Source of the DNA: Qingrenia yutianensis
GTDB lineage: Bacteria; Bacillota; Clostridia; UMGS1810
Assembly (NCBI RefSeq): GCF_014385105.1
Contig: NZ_JACRTE010000004.1
Span: forward strand, 197,940-261,939
Direction of reading: 5' to 3'
Length of the DNA stretch: 64,000 nucleotides
A program made the position numbers and the translations under genes. The notes below the pieces were generated by a model. It did no database searches and was not told the DNA's origin. It saw only the letters and a program-made list of their open reading frames with translations. Of the stretch, positions 27,590 through 34,631 are shown in pieces; within the stretch, counting starts at the first letter, position 1; each line of letters begins with the position of its first letter.

Positions 27590-27619
27590 GTGGGAGGAAT
27601 TGATTTTCCGATTAACCAC
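27590..27619 (+). promoter_or_regulatory. Second candidate L1-binding element, before rplA
   Basis: GTGG (27590-27593) pairs with CCAC (27616-27619) and GGAA with TTCC inside, a compact version of the element before rplK. It ends 4 bases before the rplA SD, where bound protein could block translation. Confidence 0.45.
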
Positions 27620-27636
27620 TAAAAGGAGGAAGAAAA

Positions 27637-28329
27637 GTGCATAAAGGCAAAAAATATCTTGAAAGTTCAAAATTGATTGAAAAATTAAAATTGTATGACA
27701 CAGATGAGGCTTTTGACGTTGTTGTTAAAACCGCAAAAGCTAAATTTGACGAAACAGTTGAAGCACACATCAGACTCGGCGTTGACTCGCGTCACGCAGA
27801 CCAGCAGGTCCGCGGTGCGGTTGTTCTTCCGCACGGAACGGGTAAAACAATCAGAGTTTTGGTGTTCGCTAAAGGCGATAATGTAAAAATCGCTGAAGAT
27901 GCAGGCGCTGATTATGTCGGCGGCGAAGAGCTTGTTCAGAAAATTCAGGGCGAGAACTGGTTTGAATTTGATGTTGTTGTTGCAACTCCCGATATGATGG
28001 GCGTTGTAGGACGTATCGGTAGAGTTTTGGGACCTAAAGGTCTTATGCCTAACCCCAAAGCAGGTACTGTTACACCCGACGTTGCAAAAGCAATCAAAGA
28101 CATCAAAGCCGGTAAAATCGAGTACCGTCTTGATAAAACAAACATCATTCACTGCCCGATCGGAAAAGCTTCGTTCGGCGCACAGAAACTTGCCGAAAAC
28201 TTCAATACGCTTATGGGCGCGGTTATCAAAGCTAAACCGGCCGCTGCAAAAGGTCAGTACATCAAATCGGTTGCGGTTGCGTCCACAATGGGCCCCGGCG
28301 TTAAAATTAACCCCGCAAAATTAGGTTAA
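27637..28329 (+). CDS. rplA: 50S ribosomal protein L1
   Basis: 230 residues from a GTG start preceded by AAAGGAGGA. Signature GRIGRVLGPKGLMPNPKAGT and N-terminal HIRLGVDSRHADQQVRG. It forms the ribosomal L1 stalk at the E site and usually acts as translational repressor of its own operon; two candidate binding sites lie in this operon. Confidence 0.98.
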   Translation: MHKGKKYLESSKLIEKLKLYDTDEAFDVVVKTAKAKFDETVEAHIRLGVDSRHADQQVRGAVVLPHGTGKTIRVLVFAKGDNVKIAEDAGADYVGGEELVQKIQGENWFEFDVVVATPDMMGVVGRIGRVLGPKGLMPNPKAGTVTPDVAKAIKDIKAGKIEYRLDKTNIIHCPIGKASFGAQKLAENFNTLMGAVIKAKPAAAKGQYIKSVAVASTMGPGVKINPAKLG

Positions 28330-28343
28330 TTTTTCAAAAAGGG

Positions 28344-28372
28344 TTGACAAAAGTTTCAATTTGTGATATAAA
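28344..28372 (+). promoter_or_regulatory. Promoter of rplJ-rplL
   Basis: TTGACA (28344-28349), 17-nt spacer, TATAAA (28367-28372). Confidence 0.85.
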
Positions 28373-28382
28373 ATAAAAGGTA

Positions 28383-28486
28383 TCCACAGACAGCAGGTGC
28401 ATTTTTGCTTAATTTCCTGCCGAGGATTTAATTTTAACATACGTTATTATTGGGTTTCTCGCGTGTCTGTGCGGGAAACCTTTTTG
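28383..28486 (+). promoter_or_regulatory. L10 leader RNA with attenuator
   Basis: A conserved CCACAGACAGCAGGTGC is followed by CCTGCCGAGG and later by TGTCTGTG (28464-28471), which can pair with CACAGACA to close the element. The 3' end holds a 10-bp stem GGTTTCTCGC/GCGGGAAACC (28453-28462, 28471-28480) plus TTTTT, an intrinsic terminator whose loop and arm overlap the closing helix. This matches the Firmicutes L10 leader family, where the L10-L12 complex controls rplJL. Confidence 0.85.
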
Positions 28487-28512
28487 TTTATACTATTCGG
28501 GAGGTGAAAGTT

Positions 28513-29127
28513 ATGCCAAGTTCAAAAGTTTTGGAATCTAAAAAACAAATCGTTGCCGAGATGATAGAAAAACTTAAAACTGCCCAGGCAGGTGTTTTGG
28601 TTGACTATTGCGGTTTGACGGTTGAGGAGGACACAGACCTCCGTAATAAACTCCGTGCGGCAGGCGTTGAGTACAAAGTTGTTAAAAACACTCTTACACG
28701 TTTTGCGGCTAAAGAGGTTGGTTTTGATGAGTTGGACGCTGTTTTAAACGGTCCTACATCTCTTGCAGTAAGCTATGATGACCCCGTTGCTCCGGCAAAG
28801 GTTATTGCGGATTTTGCAAAAGATAACGAAAAACTCGAAATCAAATCGGGATTTTTGGACGGTAAGGTTATTTCTTTGGACGAAATCAATCAGCTTGCTA
28901 AAACTCCGTCTAAAGACGTTCTTATCGCAAAAATTATGGGCAGCTTGAATTCGCCTATCTCCGCTTTGGCAAGAACCTTGCAGGCTATTGTCGATAACGG
29001 CGTGGAATTGAGCGAGATTGAAGCACCGAAAAAAGAAGAAACTGCTGAAGAAACCGCTCCGGCGGCTGAAGAAGCACCCAAAGCAGAAGAAGCTGCACCC
29101 GCAGAGGAAGCTCCCGCTGCTGAATAA
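28513..29127 (+). CDS. rplJ: 50S ribosomal protein L10
   Basis: 204 residues from the ATG at 28513 with GGGAGGTGA ahead; upstream extension would enter the leader terminator. The N-terminal rRNA-binding domain (VLVDYCGLTVEEDTDLRNKL, YKVVKNTLTRFA) and the helix that binds L7/L12 dimers are normal. Odd: after about residue 165 comes a roughly 35-residue Glu/Ala/Pro tail, longer than in the common 165-175-residue form. Confidence 0.97.
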   Translation: MPSSKVLESKKQIVAEMIEKLKTAQAGVLVDYCGLTVEEDTDLRNKLRAAGVEYKVVKNTLTRFAAKEVGFDELDAVLNGPTSLAVSYDDPVAPAKVIADFAKDNEKLEIKSGFLDGKVISLDEINQLAKTPSKDVLIAKIMGSLNSPISALARTLQAIVDNGVELSEIEAPKKEETAEETAPAAEEAPKAEEAAPAEEAPAAE

Positions 29128-29171
29128 TTGTTGAAATTTAATTTTATTATTATTTGAGGAGGTACATTATA

Positions 29172-29543
29172 ATGAGTAAAGTAGAACAGATTCTTGCTGA
29201 TATTAAAGAATTAAAATTGCTCGAAGTTGCAGAATTAGTAAAAATGATGGAAGAAGAGTTGGGCGTTAGTGCTGCTGCTCCCGTAGCGGTTGCAGCTGTT
29301 GGCGGCGCTGAAGGCGGTGCTGCTGCTGAAAAAACAGAGTTTGACGTTGTTTTGGCAGATGCAGGTGCTGCAAAACTTAAAGTTGTTAAGGTTGTAAGAG
29401 AAATCACAGGTCTTGGTCTCAAAGAAGCTAAAGATATGGTTGACGGCGCACCCAAAACAATTAAAGAAGGCGCAAACAAAGAAGACGCTGAAAAATTCAA
29501 AGCACAGCTCGAAGAGGTCGGCGCTAAAGTTGAATTGAAATAA
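29172..29543 (+). CDS. rplL: 50S ribosomal protein L7/L12
   Basis: 123 residues from the ATG at 29172 (GAGGAGGT upstream). N-terminal dimerisation helices, an Ala/Gly hinge (AAAPVAVAAVGGAEGG) and the C-terminal factor-binding domain with KVVREITGLGLKEAKDMVDG. It recruits translation GTPases. Last gene of the rplJL unit. Confidence 0.98.
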   Translation: MSKVEQILADIKELKLLEVAELVKMMEEELGVSAAAPVAVAAVGGAEGGAAAEKTEFDVVLADAGAAKLKVVKVVREITGLGLKEAKDMVDGAPKTIKEGANKEDAEKFKAQLEEVGAKVELK

Positions 29544-29564
29544 TTTAACTTTCACCGAAAATAT

Positions 29565-29597
29565 AACCGTCTTGCAGATGCAAGACGGTTGTTTTTG
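29565..29597 (+). terminator. rplJL terminator
   Basis: 11-bp stem AACCGTCTTGC/GCAAGACGGTT followed by GTTTTTG. Confidence 0.85.
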
Positions 29598-29603
29598 TAT
29601 ATA

Positions 29604-29636
29604 TTGTCAACCTAAATATAAAATATAGGTTGACAA
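29604..29636. promoter_or_regulatory. BirA operator (biotin box)
   Basis: TTGTCAACC, 15-bp gap, GGTTGACAA: a perfect dyad matching the BirA operator (TTGTnAACC-N14/15-GGTTnACAA). It overlaps the bioY -35, so biotinyl-AMP-bound BirA should repress bioY. Confidence 0.88.
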
Positions 29637-29658
29637 CTATGCGAATACGATGTATAAT
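29630..29658 (+). promoter_or_regulatory. bioY promoter
   Basis: TTGACA (29630-29635), 17-nt spacer, TATAAT (29653-29658); full consensus. Confidence 0.9.
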
Positions 29659-29709
29659 CGGTATTGGTAATATGCAAAAATCAACCAAACTAAAAAACGA
29701 GGTGCAAAA

Positions 29710-30234
29710 ATGCAAAACAGTAAAACAAAAAACATAATATTTACGGGACTTTTTGCGGCGATACTTTGCGTATGCTCGCAGATTTCGATTCCCACGCCGT
29801 TCGGAATACCGTTCACACTGCAAACGTTTGGCGTCGCACTCTGCGGATACATACTCGGCGCTAAACGCGGTGCGCTTACCGTTCTTGTATACGTCTTGCT
29901 CGGCGCGGTGGGATTGCCCGTTTTTGCAGGGTTTATCGGCGGATTTCAAAAGCTTTTCGGCGCGACGGGCGGATTTATTTTCGGTTTCTTTGCCGCGTCG
30001 GCGCTCTGCGGACTCGGTACGGATAAAAAAGCGGTTACCGGCATAATTTTAGGCGTTTTTGGAATTTTAATCTGCCATTTTTGCGGAGTTTTGCAGTATT
30101 CGCTCGTTACGTCAAACCCGTTCATAAGCTCGTTTCTCACCGTTTCGGGAATGTTTTTGGTAAAAGACATAATCAGCGTTATTTTGGCGTATTTCATCGC
30201 GCTCCCCATAAAAAAGGCGGTTTCAAGATTTTAG
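29710..30234 (+). CDS. bioY: Biotin transporter substrate-binding subunit BioY
   Basis: 174 residues with about six membrane segments. BioY motifs: ISIPTPFGIPFTLQTFGVAL, GAKRGALTVLVYVLLGAVGLPVFAG, GFIGGFQKLFGATGGFIFGF. As S-component of an ECF transporter it binds biotin and works with EcfAAT encoded elsewhere. The BirA box upstream confirms the ligand. No biotin synthesis genes are adjacent, so uptake may be the main source. Confidence 0.95.
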   Translation: MQNSKTKNIIFTGLFAAILCVCSQISIPTPFGIPFTLQTFGVALCGYILGAKRGALTVLVYVLLGAVGLPVFAGFIGGFQKLFGATGGFIFGFFAASALCGLGTDKKAVTGIILGVFGILICHFCGVLQYSLVTSNPFISSFLTVSGMFLVKDIISVILAYFIALPIKKAVSRF

Positions 30235-30236
30235 AG

Positions 30237-30265
30237 TTGACAAATTTCGCTCCGAATGGTATAAT
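30237..30265 (+). promoter_or_regulatory. Promoter of the GNAT gene
   Basis: TTGACA (30237-30242), 17-nt spacer, TATAAT (30260-30265), starting 2 bases after the bioY stop, so this gene is transcribed separately. Confidence 0.88.
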
Positions 30266-30298
30266 ATGCGAAATATAGACCGAACGGAGGACGGAAAA

Positions 30299-30826
30299 AT
30301 GCTTATACGAAAGGGAAAAACCGGCGACATAAAAAGAGTTGCCGAGATATATGACAACATCATCACCGAGGAGGAAAACGGCAGGGCGAACGTCGGCTGG
30401 GTGAGGGGAGTTTATCCCACCGAGCAGACCGCTTTGGACGCGCTCAACGCGGACGAGCTGTTCGTTATGGAGGACAACGGCGTGATTGTCGCGGCGGCGA
30501 AAATCAACAAAATTCAGGTGCCCGAATACGCCGACGCCGACTGGAAACGCAAGGACGCACCCGACGGTAAAATTATGGTTTTGCATACACTTGTTGTTGA
30601 CCCGTCCGCGTCGGGAAAAGGTTACGGTTCGGCATTTGTGAAGTTTTATGAGAATTTTGCGCTCGATAACGGTTGTCCGTTTTTGCGTATGGACACCAAC
30701 GAAAAAAACAAAAGCGCGCGCAGGCTTTACGCAAAGCTCGGCTATGACGAAGTCGGAATTGTTCCGTGCAATTTCAACGGAATTGAGAGCGTCGGACTGG
30801 TTTGCCTTGAAAAGACACTTCAATAA
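30299..30826 (+). CDS. GNAT family N-acetyltransferase
   Basis: 175 residues from the ATG at 30299, preceded by CGGAGGAC; the open frame upstream overlaps the promoter and is not used. GNAT core: VLHTLVVDPSASGKGYGSAF is motif A with the acetyl-CoA pyrophosphate loop, and MDTNEKNKSARRLYAKLGYDEVG is motif B. The substrate cannot be told from sequence; neighbours (bioY, an SGNH hydrolase) give no hint. Confidence 0.88.
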   Translation: MLIRKGKTGDIKRVAEIYDNIITEEENGRANVGWVRGVYPTEQTALDALNADELFVMEDNGVIVAAAKINKIQVPEYADADWKRKDAPDGKIMVLHTLVVDPSASGKGYGSAFVKFYENFALDNGCPFLRMDTNEKNKSARRLYAKLGYDEVGIVPCNFNGIESVGLVCLEKTLQ

Positions 30827-30878
30827 TATTAAAATATTGATATTTTATTAAAAATATTGACTATTTCCGGAAAATAAC

Positions 30879-30907
30879 TTTACTTTGCGCGTTTTCGGTG
30901 TTATAAT
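30879..30907 (+). promoter_or_regulatory. Promoter of the SGNH hydrolase gene
   Basis: TTTACT (30879-30884), 17-nt spacer, TATAAT (30902-30907). The transcript would have a leader of about 85 bases with no structure I recognise. Confidence 0.75.
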
Positions 30908-31000
30908 AGCGATAGTTTTTATCGAATTGTTGTCTTATTATGACACATTCATATGATTGTGTTATAAAAGGACAAGAAAATCGCAAAGGAGTATTAAAAA

Positions 31001-31660
31001 ATGGAACTTAAAGGAAAAATTGTAAATTTTTTAGGTGACAGCATCACTGCGGGCGCAGGTGCAACCTGCAATGAAAATTGCTTTTGCAGTGTTCTTGAAA
31101 AAGAATTTGAATTAAAAAGCGCGAATAATTACGGTATCGGCGGCACAAGAATTGCGCGTCAGATTGTGGCGAGCAAAATATCCAAAATGGACAAGTATTT
31201 TGCGTCGCGAATTGAAGAAATGGACGAAAATGCGGACGCGGTGGTTGTTTTCGGCGGAACGAACGATTTCGGTCACGGTGACGCGCCCATCGGCTCGTTT
31301 GATGACAGAACTCCCGACACGTTCTACGGTGCGTGCCACGACCTTTTTACAAGGCTTATCGAAAAATTCAGCGATGTGCCGATTGTTGTTGTAACTCCGC
31401 TCCACCGCACAAATGAGGATAATCCGCGCGGTGACGGTGACAAAGCGTACAACTACGGTGTGCTTAAAGATTATGTTGATATAATTTTGGAGGTTGCAAG
31501 ATACTATTCTCTGCCCGTCTGTGACTTGTTTGCACACTCGGGACTTCAGCCGAAAATACCGGTTATCAATGAAAAATACTACAAGGACGGACTTCACCCC
31601 AACGACCGCGGACACGCTTATGTTGCGGACAAAATCGGAAAATTTTTGCTTACGTTATAA
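31001..31660 (+). CDS. SGNH/GDSL hydrolase family protein
   Basis: 219 residues, CAAAGGAG SD. SGNH blocks are visible: block I FLGDSITAG (nucleophile Ser), block II Gly in NYGIGG, block III GGTNDFGHG, and block V GLHPNDRGH with the Asp/His pair. No signal peptide, so probably cytoplasmic. Likely an esterase or acetyl hydrolase acting on a carbohydrate or lipid; substrate unknown. Confidence 0.88.
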   Translation: MELKGKIVNFLGDSITAGAGATCNENCFCSVLEKEFELKSANNYGIGGTRIARQIVASKISKMDKYFASRIEEMDENADAVVVFGGTNDFGHGDAPIGSFDDRTPDTFYGACHDLFTRLIEKFSDVPIVVVTPLHRTNEDNPRGDGDKAYNYGVLKDYVDIILEVARYYSLPVCDLFAHSGLQPKIPVINEKYYKDGLHPNDRGHAYVADKIGKFLLTL

Positions 31661-31664
31661 AAAA

Positions 31665-31712
31665 GAAGAACGCAGACAAGATAATTTTATCTTTCTGCGT
31701 TCGTTTTTTCTT
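31665..31712. terminator. Bidirectional terminator between SGNH hydrolase and tyrA
   Basis: 9-bp outer stem GAACGCAGA/TCTGCGTTC plus inner AAGATA/TATCTT with one bulge, T run on the plus strand and an A run at the left. It overlaps the last codons of tyrA. Confidence 0.8.
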
Positions 31713-32520
31713 TCAGCTCTCTGCCGTCCTTCAAAAGAGATTTTAACTTTTCTTTGTCGCCGTTTTCCATAGCGGTTTTGTATTCTTCAAGATGATTTAT
31801 AATCGTCTGAATTTCCGTGCAAAGGCTTTCTTTGTTCATCATAAAAAGCTCGGTCCACATATTTTCGTTAAGGTACGCAACGCGCGTCATATCAAGAAAA
31901 CTGCCTGCCGAAAATCCGCATTGCAAAAGGGCGGTAGGGCTTTTAATATACGCGTTTGACACCACGTGCGCAAGCTGTGAGGTAAAGGCAATAATTTCGT
32001 CGTGTTTTTTCGCCGTCGTAACCACAATGCTTTTAAAACGGCAGTCTTTCGCGATTTGTTTGAGCGGTGAAATGTCAGCGCCGTTTTTCGGCTCGGCAAT
32101 GATGAAATATGCGTTTTCAAAAAGGTTGTCCACTGCGTAGTCAAACCCCGAAAACTCACGCCCTGCCATAGGGTGTATGCCGACGTAATTTATACCGTTT
32201 TGAATCAGCAAATCTTCAACCGCGTCGGCAATGCTCTGCTTAACACCGCAAACGTCGCTCACAATCGCGCCTTTTTTAAAGTTACTAACGTTCGATTTTA
32301 TAAATTCAATGGTTTTTACAGGGTGCAGACACACAAAAACCACGTCGAGATTTTTAAGGGCGTCCATACTTTCCATAAAGCGCGCGTGTGTGGAATTTTC
32401 AACTTTTTTCACCGTGTCGGGGTCAGTATCAAAAAAGTGTATGTTATGCGCTGCATTCTTATCGAGCGATTTGATAAGCGAACCGCCGATAAGTCCGCAG
32501 CCGATAAAGCCAATGTCCAT
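31687..32520 (-). CDS. tyrA: Prephenate dehydrogenase
   Basis: 277 residues. N-terminal NAD-binding GFIGCGLIGGSL, central SDVCGVKQSI, and IHPMAGREFSGFDYA with the catalytic His of TyrA. The C-terminal helical domain is intact; no ACT or chorismate mutase domain, so this is the monofunctional form. It makes 4-hydroxyphenylpyruvate for tyrosine and follows aroF by 9 bases. Control is probably by the Phe/Tyr leader upstream of aroF. Prephenate is also the cofactor source for TrhP at 24 kb. Confidence 0.95.
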   Translation of the reverse strand: MDIGFIGCGLIGGSLIKSLDKNAAHNIHFFDTDPDTVKKVENSTHARFMESMDALKNLDVVFVCLHPVKTIEFIKSNVSNFKKGAIVSDVCGVKQSIADAVEDLLIQNGINYVGIHPMAGREFSGFDYAVDNLFENAYFIIAEPKNGADISPLKQIAKDCRFKSIVVTTAKKHDEIIAFTSQLAHVVSNAYIKSPTALLQCGFSAGSFLDMTRVAYLNENMWTELFMMNKESLCTEIQTIINHLEEYKTAMENGDKEKLKSLLKDGRELKEKTNAER

Positions 32521-32529
32521 TTTTTCCTC

Positions 32530-33543
32530 CTACATAATGCGGTTTTCAAATGCCGCGAGCATTTTAACCTTTTCCATAACGTGGTCGAACTGTACGGGCG
32601 TGAGTGACTGGTCGCCGTCGCAGAGCGCTTTGGGGGGATTGTTGTGCACTTCAATCATAAGACCGTCCGCGCCGACCGAAACCGCCGCTTTCGAGAGAGG
32701 CTCAACAAGGTTTGCAATTCCTGCCGCGTGGCTGGGGTCAACTATAACGGGAAGGTGAGATTTTTCTTTAAGGAGCGGAACTGCCGAAATGTCAAGGGTG
32801 TTTCTCGTTGCCGTTTCAAACGTTCTGATACCGCGCTCGCAGAGGATAACGTTTGAATTTCCGCCTGCCATAATGTATTCCGCGCTCATCAAAAGCTCGT
32901 CCATTGTGTTTGCAAGACCGCGTTTCAAAAGGATAGGCTTATCGCATTTTCCAAGCTCTTTCAAAAGCTCAAAGTTCTGCATATTTCGTGCGCCCACCTG
33001 GATAACGTCAACGTCGGCGAAAAGGTCAATGTGCGTAAGGCTCATAATTTCGGTAACAATGGGAAGTCCCGTTTCCTTTTTCGCCTCAAGAAGAAGTCTT
33101 ATGCCCTCGTCGTGAAGTCCCTGGAAAGAGTAGGGGGAGGTTCTGGGCTTGAACGCACCGCCGCGCAGGAGCTTTGCACCGCTCTTTTTAACGGCTTTTG
33201 CAATGCAAATCATCTGTTCTTCGCTCTCAACCGAGCAGGGGCCTGCGATTACCGAGAAATTTTGACCGCCGATTTTTGCGCCGTCAACGTCCACAACGGT
33301 GTCGTCGGGGTGGAATTTTCTGTTAACCGCCTTGTACGGCTCGGAAACTCTTTTTACCGTTTCGATAATGTCGGAGGACGCCATAACGGAGTTGATGTCG
33401 AGATGTGATGTATCGCCGATAAGTCCAATGATATCGACAAATTTTCCCTCACTGTAATGTATTCCTATATTCCGCGATTTGAGCGAATCGAGTAAATCTT
33501 TAATTTTTTCCTTGTCGGAGTTGGGTTTTAAAATAATAATCAT
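32530..33543 (-). CDS. aroF: 3-deoxy-7-phosphoheptulonate synthase (DAHP synthase, type I beta)
   Basis: 337 residues with an AAAGGTGA SD. N-terminal ferredoxin-like regulatory domain (about 1-70: MIIILKPNSDKEKIKDLLDS), then the barrel: FSVIAGPCSVESEEQM, LRGGAFKPRTSPYSFQG, LLKRGLANTMDE, VIVDPSHAAG. It condenses PEP and erythrose-4-phosphate, the first step of the shikimate pathway. The appended domain in this subgroup usually binds Phe/Tyr for feedback. First structural gene after the leader peptide and attenuator. Confidence 0.95.
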   Translation of the reverse strand: MIIILKPNSDKEKIKDLLDSLKSRNIGIHYSEGKFVDIIGLIGDTSHLDINSVMASSDIIETVKRVSEPYKAVNRKFHPDDTVVDVDGAKIGGQNFSVIAGPCSVESEEQMICIAKAVKKSGAKLLRGGAFKPRTSPYSFQGLHDEGIRLLLEAKKETGLPIVTEIMSLTHIDLFADVDVIQVGARNMQNFELLKELGKCDKPILLKRGLANTMDELLMSAEYIMAGGNSNVILCERGIRTFETATRNTLDISAVPLLKEKSHLPVIVDPSHAAGIANLVEPLSKAAVSVGADGLMIEVHNNPPKALCDGDQSLTPVQFDHVMEKVKMLAAFENRIM

Positions 33544-33589
33544 TTTGTTTCACCTTTCTTTTTTGAATTTGTTCGATGTTTCTTTTTAA

Positions 33590-33640
33590 CATATAAAAAA
33601 ACCGATAAGCTTTTACTTTTGCAGTAAACTTATCGGTTTT
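33590..33640 (-). terminator. Attenuator terminator upstream of aroF-tyrA
   Basis: In transcript order: AAAACCGATAAG (33640-33629), an inner TTTACT/AGTAAA hairpin, then CTTATCGGTTTT (33609-33598) and a further run of T. The 12-bp outer stem plus T tract make a strong intrinsic terminator about 50 bases before the aroF start. Confidence 0.88.
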
Positions 33641-33679
33641 ATATACTCAATTATTTTAATTTGACAGTATCAACGATAA
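33630..33679 (-). promoter_or_regulatory. Competing antiterminator hairpin
   Basis: TTATCG (33679-33674) and ATACT (33670-33666) can pair with CGATAA (33635-33630) and AGTAT (33647-33643), sequestering the 5' arm of the terminator. TTATCG begins 4 bases after the leader-peptide stop, so a ribosome at the stop would mask it, while one stalled earlier would not. Confidence 0.65.
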
Positions 33680-33682
33680 TTT

Positions 33683-33766
33683 TCACAGCAAAAGTAACCT
33701 TGGACGAAAATAAAATCCAAAGTAAAAGTAGAAATAATATTTAACTGCTGCGAATATATTTCTCAT
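33683..33766 (-). CDS. Phe/Tyr-rich leader peptide of aroF-tyrA
   Basis: A 27-residue ORF from ATG at 33766 with AAAGGA at SD distance, ending TGA. Residues 10-20 read YYFYFYFGFYF: ten of eleven are Tyr or Phe. Four Leu codons precede the stop. It lies directly before a terminator/antiterminator pair and the aroF-tyrA operon, the architecture of ribosome-mediated attenuation as in enterobacterial pheA. Shortage of charged tRNA-Phe or tRNA-Tyr would stall the ribosome and favour read-through. Starts 23 bases after the sigma-factor stop. Confidence 0.85.
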   Translation of the reverse strand: MRNIFAAVKYYFYFYFGFYFRPRLLLL

Positions 33767-33789
33767 CGTTGTATGTCCTTTCTTTAAGA

Positions 33790-34518
33790 TTATTTGAGAT
33801 ACATATTTTTAAGCTTTTCAAGCGTTTTCCGCTCCAGCCTTGAAATATACATCTGCGATACATTCCACCGTTTTGCAATTTCTTTTTGCGTAAGATTTCT
33901 GTAATATCTATGTATTATAAGCCTTTTTTCTTCGTTTGTCAAGAGTTTTATTGAAGATTTTATAAAATCCTTGTTTTCGAGCAGTAAAAATTCGTTTTCG
34001 TCAAAGCCGACAATACTGCTTAAAAGGGGCGTTTCGCCGTTATATACGGGCGAATCGAGCGAGATAATATTTACAATATTTTCATACAGCATACAGTTGT
34101 CAATTTCGTTTTTTCCAAGCTTTAAAACGTCTGCAATTTCGTCGATTGTTGGAATATATCCGTCGTACTGCATACGTTTTAAGCGTATTCTGTTCGCCTT
34201 TTGAAACACCTCGTAAATTTTACGCGGAAGCTTTATAATCGTGCCCTTGTCGCGGAAATAACGCTTTATTTCGCCGAGAATTGTGGGCGTCGCAAAGGTT
34301 TGAAATTCAACGCCGACGTTGGGGTCAAAGCGGTCGGCGGCGTTTATAAGCCCCACGCACGCAACCTGGAACAAATCGTCGTATTCAACGCCCTTGTTAA
34401 GATATTTTCTTGTAATTATCTTGGGAAGGTACATATATTTTTCAATAATTTTTTCGCGCGCGTCCTTGTTTTTGGTGCGAAAGTATTCGTCAAACAGCTC
34501 TTTTTCGTCTGCCGTCAT
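33790..34518 (-). CDS. Sigma-70 family factor, SigB/SigF/SigG group
   Basis: 242 residues, GGGAGGG SD. Region 2 is DDLFQVACVGLINAADRFDP with FQTFATPTILGEIKRYFRD; region 3 includes IKLPRKIYEVFQKANRI; region 4 ends with the HTH NLTQKEIAKRWNVSQMYISRLERK. This is the general-stress/sporulation sigma group, but no spoIIAA/AB or rsb-type anti-sigma genes adjoin it, so it is neither obviously SigF nor SigB. It may be an orphan alternative sigma factor. No terminator separates it from the aro leader. Confidence 0.85.
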   Translation of the reverse strand: MTADEKELFDEYFRTKNKDAREKIIEKYMYLPKIITRKYLNKGVEYDDLFQVACVGLINAADRFDPNVGVEFQTFATPTILGEIKRYFRDKGTIIKLPRKIYEVFQKANRIRLKRMQYDGYIPTIDEIADVLKLGKNEIDNCMLYENIVNIISLDSPVYNGETPLLSSIVGFDENEFLLLENKDFIKSSIKLLTNEEKRLIIHRYYRNLTQKEIAKRWNVSQMYISRLERKTLEKLKNMYLK

Positions 34519-34551
34519 ATTTACCCTCCCTTTTTTGTATTATTATCAACT

Positions 34552-34580
34552 ATAATAACACAATTTTGAAAAATATGCAA
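34552..34580 (-). promoter_or_regulatory. Promoter of the sigma-factor gene
   Basis: TTGCAT (34580-34575), 17-nt spacer, TATTAT (34557-34552). Confidence 0.65.
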
Positions 34581-34586
34581 CATATG

Positions 34587-34626
34587 AAAATACACAAAAC
34601 TTTCTTGTAAAAGCTTTGTGTATTTT
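34587..34626 (-). terminator. Terminator after the anti-sigma-like gene
   Basis: 12-bp stem AAAATACACAAA/TTTGTGTATTTT, 6 bases beyond the stop at 34632, ending in TTTT on the minus strand. Confidence 0.7.
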
Positions 34627-34631
34627 ATCAG

